64,000 nucleotides of DNA from Ignelater luminosus. Its lineage: Eukaryota > Arthropoda > Insecta > Coleoptera > Elateridae. Location of the stretch: positions 62,001 to 126,000 of the forward strand of contig VTPC01000493.1 of the NCBI GenBank assembly GCA_011009095.1, given 5' to 3'. The stretch's first letter is position 1. Each line of letters opens with the position of its first letter. The position numbers were made by a program, and so were the translations under genes. Shown piece by piece: positions 46,827 to 59,100 of this stretch. A model generated the notes under the pieces. The model was not told the DNA's origin. It saw only the letters and a program-made list of their open reading frames with translations, and searched no databases.

Positions 46827-49800
46827 ATGGGGGACTATGCACTATACAAGGCACTTCAGAATTTCACCCCTGCCACTAATGATGACGAAGCCCTTGAATT
46901 TCAAAAAGATGATGTATTTCAAATTCCTATACAGTCTCCTTTTGTTGAAAGTACAACACATCGTAAAGGTTGGCTGTATGCATATAATCGACGTACCGGA
47001 GCTGTAGGGTACATACCAGGTAATTTAGTATTTGTTTTTATTACTTCGTTTCGATCATGTGGTAATTTTGAAAATTTTAATAACAGGATCTAAATACTGT
47101 GTCTACTTAGATAAGTAATCCTTAGGACTAGATTGTAATATGTATGTATAAATAAACAGTTCTGTGATAGAAATCGATTAATAAAATTATTATGAAAATG
47201 CTTTTTAAGTTTAAAATTTAATTTAAAATGTAGTCAATCATACTGTTTAGAGTCACAGTATAAATAATTTTATAGTATATCAAATTATCAATTTCACACT
47301 AAAATAAAATGACAAATCAGGAAGTGAAACTTGATAAAATAATTTCTCTTGTTGATAATGTAACAGAAAATTTATTTTATTTAACTTGAGAAATTTTGAT
47401 GCTTGAATGTTAAATTAGAAAAACTATTGAATTCTACACAATATTCTATGTAAATTAGTTTTGACAAGTTTTCGTTTTAAGATTATTGAAAGTACTTTAA
47501 GTGCTTCGATTTTGTTTTACTGCAGCTTGCTTATATTTTATACTGAAGAAAAGCTGCACATTGTAACAATCTAGTTGGCTCTATTCAAAAAACAGTTCTT
47601 TGTGCATTTGTCATTTATTTATCATACGAATTTTGGTTTGCATTTTTATAAAGTGTATAAAAAAGTCGCATTGTTATGAATGACACTGCTTTGTAACTTT
47701 CTAGTAACATCTTTTAAATAAGGTATGTAAATTTGGTTTTAATAGGTAGAAACCTAATTTTTATATTTTATTAAAAATGTTACCTTTAATAAGGCAATGT
47801 TTACTTTTCAATTTGTGGCAAAATTAATTACCTGCGATTAAATATTTAATTCATTTTCTTGGTAGATTAAATTAGTAAAATTAAATCGATTGATTTATTT
47901 TTACTAATATTATAGCACATGCCTAACTGTATTAAAAAGGTTAGGTTATTAATAACTTATTGTGCAAATAAAAATGACTTAATTAATTTATGGGTCATTT
48001 CACAAAATTTCAGCAAGTGAGAATTGCTCAATCATTGTTGATTTTCCTGAAATTCTATGTAACATAACGTACAGTAATTTAAAAAAATATAAACATTTAA
48101 AAAATATTTTATATTTTAGCAACCAATTGATATATTGCATGAAACGAACTTAAGTGTATTTATGATCTGCATGTTCCAATATTATTTATAGACTGGTTTT
48201 TGTGCAAATTGACTGCTTTTTTTTTTGCATTTTAGACAATGTTTTTCAACCTTAAATTATCACGTTGCTTTTGTAAAAGTCATTATATGGGTCGAAACTC
48301 AAATATTTGTAAATTGCTTTAAAACTCACATGTTTCAGGAAGTCAGCGAGAGTACCAGGTACTAATTTAGTGCATTGGTGCCCATTTGGGAACTTCAAAA
48401 AAATTCAGTTTTACTACTTGGAAATGATTCGTCGTATGAAAAGACACTGGAGTGAATGCTTGTTAAATTAACTGTAAATATACCTGTAAAATTTATCATT
48501 TGTGAAAATATAAAATAGTAAATACCAATTCATAATCATAAAAAATTCCTATTCATAGTGTATCTCTAACATGTGGTATCTCAACTCTTTTAAGGCACAA
48601 CAAAATTCAGTGTGTAAATAAGGGTATGGTCCATATGTTGACTGGTACGAACTATATTTACAGTTAGTTGATTCATAACTAACAATGAACACCGAAGAAG
48701 TGGTTTGTTTTCTGAAAAATGTGATGGTGGTACTATTCACCTGATTTTTGATGTATGTAACTGTTGCAAAATTGATACTTAACATAGCAGATTTCTCCCG
48801 ACTAGTTAAATATTTTGTTGTTTAGTTTAGGAATAATTGCTATTCAATGTTAAATAATAATAGTTCTTTATAGTCGTTATTTATAAAAATGTCAGTAAAT
48901 GTTTTTTATGTATGTTATTATCAGGAAGCATATTCATTCTACGTAGTTTAAGAGTCTTCAATTATGAAGTGTTCTAGATGTTACCAAATCGATTTATTTA
49001 TATTGATGTGCATTGATAAATCAGAAACTTGAACTCTTCGTTTTTAATCTAATTTTTATTTCTTGGTTTTCTTTAAGTCTGAAACACAACATATTAATTG
49101 ATTTGATCAAATAAATAAAATCGATTTTGAAAAATTGAACACTGATTACGAATGGAGTTAAATTGATTACGAGTTATTTTTATTTGTGAATTGTCGAAAA
49201 TTAATTCTCGATTCAGTCATGACTGCTCAAAATAGTTTCCAAATTGTGAAAATTCTCTCGTTTTAGACTTTTTATCGAAATATAGATTCAATTTACAAAA
49301 TTAAACTAAAATTCAAATGAACTATAAAAACAAATGACGTGATGAGAGATCGTAACTATCATGTCAAACAGAGAAAATGTTAAAGATCCAGTCACTTGAA
49401 GAACAACAATGTTATGTATATCAACTGATATCATCCTCTATTCATAAAATCAAACAAGATTGAAACAGCTATCTAGAGATATAGTAGTCAATGCTTGTAT
49501 TATTCAAATTTTGGGGAAAGCTATTTTTGTGTTCAATAACTCCAGTATGTAAGAAATGCATTGTCTGGTAACATGCAGAATGCCAGGAGAGTTGTTTTCA
49601 ACTGTCGAAGAACCATGTATGTAGATCAAAAAATCTTATTTGAATGGAAGAACAAATGGGTATAATTTGCATTTGTTTGGCTATAGATCTTAATTCTAAA
49701 AGCACATAAAAATTCTTGATCCGATAGAAATGTCCTCTCCTTGTGAGGCATCGACTGTCCAAATTATCTGCTTTATGCACTGCACACTACATAGTAGAAT

Positions 49801-52800
49801 CTATTTCAATCAAAACTCTTACAATTGTTAAAACTGAAACGTTTGTAGTATAAACACACTTATGTTAGACTCTGAGTGGTTTACTTGGATAAAATCTTGC
49901 ATGATCACATTTTAAGTGCTTCTCTGTAATGATTACTTAAACTTGAATAGCAGTAATTCTTAAACAAGGTTGTAATCAGAAATCCATCATGTAAGTCTGT
50001 CAACATCTGTAAATGTAGGATATCTTGGTTATGACAAGAACTAAATAAAGACTTTGCACATTATTGTTGTCTTGCATTTTATAGTGAAGCAAGGAATTTA
50101 GAATTCTATAGGTTTTATTTTATTTAAGATATTAGCAAAAATTAGTTTCCCTCCATTTCTGAAATCTAGTTTTCTAATTTCAACATGAAGCAGTATGCCA
50201 AAGCAAGAATTGTTTATTAATTTAGATTAAGATGTTTATTCTGATCTTTGCAAAAGTTTTATTTTGAGGAAATTATTTCAATGGAAACCTTAGTTGACCC
50301 TGACTTCAAGCTTGTATTAAAATAAAAATTAAAAAAGACCATCTTAATATTATTATAACAAAGTTACAAGCAATTCTTGTCTTTGACATTTTGTTTTATC
50401 TTCAGAAGCAACAAAATTGCAAGGATTTTTAGAAACGATGGGAAAAACTTCTTATCTTTATGTCTTATGGAAAACAAAAGTTGTCAAAACTCTTTCACGT
50501 CTATTAAACATATTGTCATGGTCTATGGTCTAATTTTAAAAAACTGTCAACTCGTAATTTACCTGTGTTTTACTGCTCAAATACACTTCTACAATAATTA
50601 ATTTTTTGTCTTGTCAACTTTCATTTATAATAACAGTAGATAAGTCTAATTTTATTTGTTGTTTATTCAAGAATGAATCATACGATTATTATAAAGTGTA
50701 AGAATAGGTCATAATTTGGTCCAGACCAAAAATATTGATTTAACAACTTGTCATGGTAAAGTTTCTTTTTAGACTTTCATTGTTTGCACCTATGCAAGTA
50801 GAATGGTGATAAATTCTGTAAAAATTCAATTGTTTATTAAAATACCATAGTTGATTTATATTCTAGTTAGTTTCAAGTTTATTAAAAAAACCATTTAGCG
50901 TAAGATTTTGATGTTAAAAAAATATTGAACACTCAACTTTGTTAGATATGAGAATAAACCACTAAGACATCTTAAGAAATTGCGTCAAACGTAACTTGGT
51001 AGAAAAAGAATACTCAAGGAAGAAAAAGAATATTCATATTCTTTTTTGAAATTACTTAAATTTTTAGTTTATTCTCGTTTGTATGAGTTAGTGTGGATTT
51101 ATTCAAAAATTTGCTAATAAAGGGTGTCTTGAAGTTGACAAAATTCTAAGAATGAATAACAGCTTTTTTTTTTAAGTTTGAATATACAATATTTATTACC
51201 CTAAGATCAGTAAAATATAGTATATGTTTGTGAAGTATTTGACATCTTGCAGTCAAGGCCATCTCAATATACATTTGTATTTAAGAAGTACAACAGTGAT
51301 GTGCAAATAGTTTTTCTCTAATTCCAAATAGATATTAAGTGATAGTTGTATAAAAAACTTATAAATGCAAAAATGGTTGAGTTTTTCTGATATTGTCAGA
51401 GGATTCTATTAGAGAAGAGCCTGAACATTGCATTAAAGAGATATGCTATATAGAAGTACTCTGTTGATAGAGTGTGCAAGCGAAGTAGAAAAATTGGCAA
51501 ATGTTGGGTTTGAAAATGAGTCACCTACCTTCGTCTCATCTTATAGTAAAAGTCATACCAATAATCTCAGTTTCATAATGTACTTTATCTCCAAGATATT
51601 GAAAAAAATACGATATTTTGAAATGTATCTCAGAAATGCATGTAGACACATGCTTATTAAGAAAATCAAGTCCCCCATTTGACTTGGACACTCTTATCAG
51701 CCGATTACTTGTAGGTATTGATGGCTTTCAAGACCTACCTAACATTTTACTTAAAATTGTATTTGCCAATCTAGTCAGTTAGAAAATCTTGGTGTTGTGT
51801 GTTTGAAATGTGGACAAAAATCTTTCTGTGTTAGTTATTTAGCTGCTCGAACAAATTTTTTATAGACTATATTATAGTATTGCATACTGGTGACTTGAAA
51901 GCTTTGTATCTAAATTTTAGTTTGCTCATAGTAATCTTATCATGCAGTGGTAAAGCAGATGCAAAAACTGTAGAGAGGAAAATCAGAATTTTTCAACAAT
52001 GTAGGATTTGTCATGGCTATCAAAACCTAGATGTTATAATGTAATATTGTTGTGCAACGTTGGCTTTGCAAATTAAATAATTGATAGTAACAGATAAATC
52101 AAAAAAATATTCTGTTAACAGCTGACTTACTTTTGTTATATCGGTACATGTTTATTGGGTGTATGAATGATGCTAAGTGGGAATTGATGATGAGGTCGGA
52201 TGTTCCATCTTACTTGGTTCTCAAAGAAGAAGAAAATTATCAAAATTGTTTATTTTATTAATTTAAGTTTTAGACAGACGAGATCAGCTTTGCGGATTGT
52301 GATACGTTTAATAAGCATTGCCAAGTCAAATTTTAAAGTAGGGCAAAATTTAAATCAATGAAGCAAAGTTTTGGTTGCTTTTAACTTCCAAGTTAGGGAA
52401 TAATTGCCTTCCTCAGTTCATCATTAACGATACCCATAGGCATAACAAAAACATGGATATGGCAAAAGTGTATCGGTTGTGTAGAGTGATGCTTTTCATT
52501 TGATTCTAACTTTCATTTATTCAATTTCTGAAGGTAACATTGCATGAAGGTAATAAAATCCTGCTAATATGCTTATTTTTCAAGGTAACTGTGATAACGA
52601 TATCTGCAAAAATATCAGCTGCTAAAGCATTGTTAATTTTTAACAGAAAAAAAATTCGTAGATTTTTCTCTTATTTTATTGACTTTATATCCTTGGATTA
52701 GATAGATTCATTCTGTAGGTTGCACGAAGAAATCAAATTTTAATATTTCTGGAACTTTTTTCTTTTGCATTAGTTCATTGAATAAGATACTAATTAACTA

Positions 52801-55800
52801 ATCTATGCTAAAACTAAAAGAAACATTTTCGAATTATTTGCGCAGCCGGTCTAGCTTGAAAAAGTATTTTTTATTAAATTGTATTTTCATAGTAAAAAGC
52901 TTGGAATTTATACAATCATAAATCACTTTGAATTTTTTAAGGTTAATGAAAACTTGTTTTATAACAGCAAAGATTGTAATAATAAATAAAATATTGGAAA
53001 TAATTATGAATTAGTACCATAAATAATCTTTTACTTGCTAAATCAATTCATTCAAGTTATTTATGTATGGCTTTACTGTTAAACCGACACTTCTTCTTTA
53101 TTCAGGTAAATGCTCTTTATAAGTCAAGTAGGGTCATAAAATATAAAAATTAACAGAATGGTTTTATATAATCCGAAGACAGATTTACAAAAGGTAATTT
53201 CAAAACTTGTGCGTTGTCCCACATTTATTTGCCATAGCAAAGTTGATGAAAAACTCGCTGAAATTCTATGAAATGACTTTTTGTATTTTAATTTCATGGT
53301 ATGCAGCTGATGAAAACAAGACTAGAATTTATGTTGTTTATCTTTTGTAGAATAAATGTTTACGTTGTTATTGGGTTGCCTATATTAAATAGTTATAAAG
53401 CGTAATGCTAAACAAGTTGTCTACTCATTTAATTTAAAATTTTAAAAATAAGTTTTGTTTGAAGTGGTCTGTTGCTTAAAATAATTTTTTGAAATACACA
53501 GAATTCTTCTGCCCTAAATAGAATTTAGAGGTTCTTGTTTTCTCTTGAAACTTGAAAATATCTCCTTTTAATGAATTGAGTAACATTTGGTTAGCTTGAG
53601 TAGATTCATTTGTCTCTAGGTATCTGTTATCCAATTCAAATTTATTTGGTAGTATACCTTTTTATTTATGTTTATTAAAGTTAAAATATGTTATTGTTTC
53701 TGTCATACCCTGATAACAGATAATGGAATTTTTAAAAATATTTCGTGTAGCACCCAGACAGTTTATACTATGTATTTTTTCAATAGGCTCAATTTTTTTA
53801 TGCAAAAGTCCAGTGTTTTAACAATTTTACTGTTTGTAAAACAGCATTTGCCCTTGTTATGGACTTGTTTTCGTACAAAATGTGTCTCAACAGGTACCTA
53901 TTTGGTTTGTATAGATATTTCTTGTTCAGAAAGTTTTATTAAGAAGCAGCCTATCCTGAATATTTGAAAAATTTGAGTACAGAACTATGCTTTTACCTGT
54001 GCCACAGGTAGCTTGTATCTGTCTATTGTTCCTTAAGTTAAGAAGATTGGGCCTATAAGAAATGTACCTACTTTAAAGTAGATCGATTTACTTTTAGTTG
54101 TCTGTTTTGCAATAATACAATAGCTAGTATATTATCTCATTGTGTTGGATTATTGGGGTCCTTTTTTTCTTGAATGAAATATCTTATGTATTGAAATAAA
54201 AATTTCCAAGTTAATAAATCGTTTAACAAATAAACACAATTTTCTGACATTACTTTTGAAATAAAATTACTAATTATTCCAATATTTATCTTTATTTAAA
54301 CTAAACATTGATATTCTTTTTATTTAAATTGTGAATGTTGTAGGTAATGCGTACATGCATAATACAAGCATATCTAGTTATTTTTATGCCCATATACATG
54401 AGCGGCAGGTGTTATTTGAGGAAACGTATTTAAGTTAAATATGTAAATGCAAAAATGTGTGAAGTGTAGATTTTTAGCTGAACTATTTTAGTTCGTAAAA
54501 TTATTCTTACTTTGTTTTTTTATTTACTTATTGAGTATTGTTTTTGTAGTGGAATCGGTAAAACTGTTAGGTTCCGAGGTGAACAATACAATCCATCATC
54601 CCTCAGCTCTGGGAGTTGAGGCGTCGCATGTAATGCCAGGTGAATATTACATCTAATAATCGTAAATAATGTAACAATAACTTTATTTCTATTTTTTCTT
54701 TTGCAGCACCAGAACTAAAAGTACGAAATAGTCATCGTATTACTGATGTTTATTTTGTTACTCCAATTTTGTGCATTCACTGTAAGTCCGAGGAACGAAC
54801 GATTTGATTTTCTTTACTTAATATTAAAATTGTTTACAGGTAAGGATTACGTATGGGGTTCGGGAAAAGTAGGAGTGCAATGCATAGGTAAGCGAATATA
54901 AAATTATGGAAGCAAACTAAGGCATTGAAATAAAATCAATTAATGAAAAATGCATTTATGATGTTTTAATAATTATCTGTTTGTTGTTACTGATTATTTT
55001 GGTAAGTTCAATGTAAACAAATGTCTTGGTTTGTTAATAATTATCATAATAAAGGTATCTCTTTTAAATATTCATATAAACAATCAAGTGTATCGATTTT
55101 TACACTTAAATGATTAATTGTACTCATTTGTTTTGGAAAAAATGACATATTTAAAAGAGAAATTCCGTTTGAATTTGCCGCGAACGACAGTGTGGAGTGC
55201 ACGCGTTGCGCCGCGGCCACGTACGTATCAAGGTCACAACTCGCACCATTCGGTCAAGCTAAATTACATCGCGTTTTGCCGAAATATGGTCCTAGTTTTT
55301 TTTACTTTTGATGCATTCGATGATTTATATTTTAAAGAAATTATAAACGATAAAAGCGGGACGCTTCAAAATATGAAAATGGTGTCGAATTCGAACGAAA
55401 TAAAAATTTTAAATTTCCTGCACTAATCGAGCAGCTGGATCGCACATTGCTTTTGCGGGGCGCGGGGTAGCCGGCCGTTTCGAACTCGCGGTATGGTGGG
55501 GCCGAACTTTTGTTGCGCGGGGCAGGAGGCGCAGAATTGGCTCTGCTCGGGGAAAGAAATCGGCAATCAGTAGTTGATTCCGTAGCGTGGTGAGAGCGTA
55601 GATGAAGCCGAACGTATGATGTAACTACAGCGCACCCGGCTTGTAGTGTGTGCAGCTCTTGTTAAAACAGGATGATACAATGAGCTTCCAAGAGGTTCGT
55701 GAACCCCAAGACACAACTTGTACGGAGCAGACGGGCATGGACAGTTTATACTGCCGATTCCGTGTTTCCGATGCCAAACTGTCTGCTCCCGTAGCTGTAG

Positions 55801-56180
55801 TCAACATAGACGCGGAAAACTACATGATGCGGGGTATCAGCCCCGGCCCCGAACCAAGACCACGATCGTTTAGTCTTACGGGGTATAATGCAGCCAAACC
55901 GCAACCTCAGGACGTGGACCTTGACAGGTTTGTGGTACGCGAGACCTCCAGCTCGTTGGCACCGGCTGCGGACGCCGACGCCTCTAGTTACTGCGCCCGC
56001 ACTTGGTCGTTTCACGCGCTCCTCTGCTCCTGTCAATTGTCCTGTTGCTGTATGTGTGGATCACTCTGTTCCCCAGATTGTCACGCTTGTTTCCACAAAG
56101 TCTGCGTCCGTTTCTCCACCGGCTACGGCTGCCAGGAGAGCAACGAGGTGCTGCCGGCGATTACGCTAGACCAGGATAAG
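46827..56180 (+). CDS. SH3-C1 signalling protein, p85-like PI3-kinase regulatory subunit candidate, 5' exons
   Basis: Coding exons: 46827-47019, 54550-54639, 54707-54781, 54840-54887, 56077-56180; all junctions GT-AG and in frame, about 170 residues to the donor AAG/GTGAGT at 56181. Residues 1-75 form an SH3 domain: ALYKALQNF, the acidic NDDEALEF, GWLYAYNRRTGAVGYIP and, across the splice, VESVKLLG. The long RT loop and GWL-x-x-YN-x-x-TG-x-x-G-x-x-P match the SH3 of PI3K p85 unusually well. Residues ~105-155 form a C1 zinc finger with exact spacing H-x12-C-x2-C-x13-C-x2-C-x4-H-x2-C-x7-C (HRITDVYFVTPILCIHCKDY ... CHACFHKVCVRFSTGYGC). A p85-like subunit would recruit the p110 lipid kinase to activated receptors. 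RhoGAP and SH2 domains would have to lie beyond the window. The alternative is another SH3/C1 adaptor or RhoGAP. The first intron is about 7.5 kb, the next two 67 and 58 bp. Confidence 0.6.
47020..54549 (+). other. Large intron of the SH3-C1 gene
   Basis: 7.5 kb of AT-rich sequence between donor CCAG/GTAATTTA and acceptor ttgtag. I recognise no exon, transposon protein or long repeat. Many short AT-rich open frames are present and carry no domain signature. Confidence 0.6.
55130..55679 (+). promoter_or_regulatory. GC-rich internal promoter region in intron 4
   Basis: The 1.2-kb intron 4 (54888-56076) contains a sharp rise in GC and CpG content (cgcgttgcgccgcggccacg at about 55200; cggggcgcggggtagccggc at about 55455), unlike its flanks. 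TCAAGGTCA at 55228-55236 is a perfect extended half-site for monomeric nuclear receptors (FTZ-F1 / ERR type). An initiator-like TCAGTA occurs at 55567. It lies just upstream of an ATG that opens a long frame, so an alternative promoter is likely. Confidence 0.5.
55680..56180 (+). CDS. Alternative first coding exon running in frame into the C1 exon
   Basis: ATG at 55680 (MSFQEVREPQDTTCTEQTGM) opens 132 codons without a stop that continue, in the same frame, through the acceptor at 56076 into the last C1 exon (DCHACFHKVC) and out through the same donor at 56180. The encoded segment contains YCRFRVSDAKLSAPVAVVN, GPEPRPRSFSLTGYN and a Cys-rich LLCSCQLSCCCMCGSLC just before the C1 half. A transcript from the GC-rich promoter would make an isoform lacking SH3 and the first half of C1. 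Caution: the GC-rich sequence is poor in stops in other frames too (about 93-96 codons open on both strands), so openness alone is weak evidence. The in-frame junction and the ATG near a CpG-rich region are what support it. Confidence 0.5.
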
Positions 56181-59100
56181 GTGAGTGTTCACCTTCAAAT
56201 TTATTAGCTTTCCCTCCGTGCAGATGCTCCCACCGATCTAGCATACCGGCATATGTTCAAACCACTGCTGAACGAGTGCCAAGATTCAATTTTTACCAAT
56301 AAACAAATACCTTCTTTTCAAAAGTTTATTTCTAAGTAACATGTTCTATATTTGGTCGAGATTTTAAATAAATTGAATGTTCGCATCGAGGAAATTGCAG
56401 AAAGCGGGCTTTAATTATTTTTAGTTTAAAAATTGTTCCGGTTTTGAGATTCTAATAGAAAGCTGTCGAGTATCTTCGAAAACAGTAGTGTATACAAAAG
56501 GGAAACAACCCCGACGAACACTTTACAATGTAAAGACAATTGTATTCATTTTTATTTTCAATGTTAATCATCGAAGGAGTGTTTAGTACACGAAATCAAA
56601 TATTCATGGGCAGAGCGTATACTAGACTAGCAACTTAAAAAAAATTGATACCTATTTATTCCCACTAAGCTCAAACGCTGTTGTCACGCCAAGTGTCAGA
56701 ACGAATTGAATTATAATCATCACTCGGCGTTCCTTTCATTAGTATTGCTGGTGTGAAGCCACAAAGCTTTGAATCTGAACAATATAACGCTTTTACTTAT
56801 CATTTATATTTTATAGAAAACCTAAGACCTCACTAATTACAGCCAGTGAAACGTTCTGAATTGTTCACACCAACATACATAATTTATACACGCGCGAGAC
56901 CCAAGAGAAGGTCATCATACATTTTTTTCACTGTGCTGTCTATTATAACGTTGTAGCGTTTTCTCTCTTTTATTCGGAATATTCTTGGAATATAATCAAT
57001 TTATTAAAATATTAACCTGATACCTATAATTATAAGGGAATGACCGACAACGCCTTTATTCCTGTAATATTGTTTTCTCTCTTATTAATATCGATACGCG
57101 TGTTGAATAACTTTGAAATTGTTTCTCATCTAAAACCGTCAGCCAATTTCAATTTAGAAATTTTTGGCATTTTTGCGGAGTTTTCGCCAGATTCGCGGTG
57201 CTAATATAAATACAGGTAGAAAATTTGAATTATCTCTGGCGCATAAATAACCCCGGGCTGTTCCTGTATGAAATATATTAAATTTGTTTTAATGTAAAAT
57301 TTTTGTTAGCCCGAAGCCCTGTTGTAAATATTTATATGGTTAATGGGGCGTGATTAAAAAAATAACATTATTTCTTTTACATGCTGGAGCTTTTTTTTTC
57401 TACTTTAAACAAGTGAAGTATTTCCAGTTCGCTTATTATCGTTTTAATTTATGCCGAGTTTAAAAACGAGGTCAAACCAAAGACCTGTCAAATTTTGAAT
57501 ATACATACGTTTCTTTTTAACTTATTTTTGCTTTTTCAGGCAAATCTGAGTATTGATCAGATTTATAAATATATGAGGTGAGATTATAAAGTAATCTGAT
57601 TTTATTTTTAAAAAAAAAATGAAAAAAGTCTTCTTTGTCTCACATACTAGGGAAAGCGTGCGATTGACCTATCTCTAAGATAATCTTGATAATTTTAATG
57701 ACGTAAATTTAAATTCTATCATGGTAACCAATGAGAATTGATCTTGATGGTTGTTTTAACAGCGCAAGTGCACCATTAACCAATCAGATTTTTTCGTTTT
57801 TGTGATAAGGCAGCGCATGCGTCGTGCTTTAGTAAAATAGATATTGTATTCCGTGGGATTATCTACCTGTGTGTTGATTGATTATCTTTTCGAAAATATT
57901 CCTAGTGGCGATTAGCGACCAGCATTCCCGAATCGATCTAACATTTGAACTTTAAATCATTCATTTATAATTGCTCGCTGAATGAAGAAATTCCCTTTAA
58001 TTTAATCGATTTATGTGTGAAAAATACGAGAAATACGAAATGGTCATTCACTTTTATTTGGCTTTGTTCTCTTTAATCCCTCTTTCTAAACACTTTCGTA
58101 ATATTTTCTGTTTCTATAATTGGATCATGAAATTTACTCCAGTGAAATGAAATGAATGAAAAATTTAAAGCGGAACTGAATTTATTCTTGGTGGAGGCGT
58201 ATAGATATAAATATAAACAAAATTTAATAAATACAGAATGAAGTCATATTTTCCCTGTGCAATATTTGCAGAAATTTTTTACAAGTTGCGAAAACTCTGA
58301 TATTATGTGTGCATAACAAAACGACGAGTTTTATAAGTTGATCCTTTAGCTAATTTGGATTAGTTACTATAAGTTTTTAATATCAAATGTTAAATGATAA
58401 ATTATGATTTAAACTAGAGGGATAAGGAATGATGCGAGTGATGGATGAACTAAGTCAAAAACTTAACAATTCTATTGTATTTTGTAGGTTGGTTGTATTC
58501 TATGGGAAATGAAAATAAATCTTAAATCTAAACATGGTTGTTTGTAGTTGATAGATTTCTCTTGATTAATGCTTCTATCGAACTTAACGGTTACTGTATC
58601 GTACTTATTTTTATTTTCTGGGGATTCCGTGTATTTACACCTGATTTACAACTTTCTGCATTATACTACTTTACACCTCTTTTGGGTCGACTGTTGTATT
58701 TTTCGACAACAAATGTATTTGCAACTATTGTTGCAAAAGTAACAAGATCATTCAGCCTTCGTCCGTAACGAACTTGTACCTGATCTTGGAATGTATTGTA
58801 CGGTGTAGTTTTACCCTACCTTACCTAAAATAACCTCCACTGTAGACAGTCCTTTGTTATTTAAGTAAAGGAGCTTCAGCTGGCTGGACGGAAATAGAAT
58901 TATCGAAAGTGGGTTTTTGCGAATGGGGTAAATATGAGATAATAGCAAAGGAAGACTTACTATCGACTCCAGTCAAAACGCAATTGATTTTATGAGGAAG
59001 CAAGACCGCTTTGAAACGCGCTTTAGCAATTTGCACACTTATTGATCTTCCTTCATACTTAAATGGGACATTTTAAACAGGCACCTACGCGCTGTTTTAT

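Noticed and set aside
47020-47093. Reading the SH3 exon straight through to a stop as a complete 88-residue protein
   Set aside because: A GT donor at 47020 and the next exon complete the SH3 fold (YIP-VESVKLLG). The read-through tail is intron sequence.
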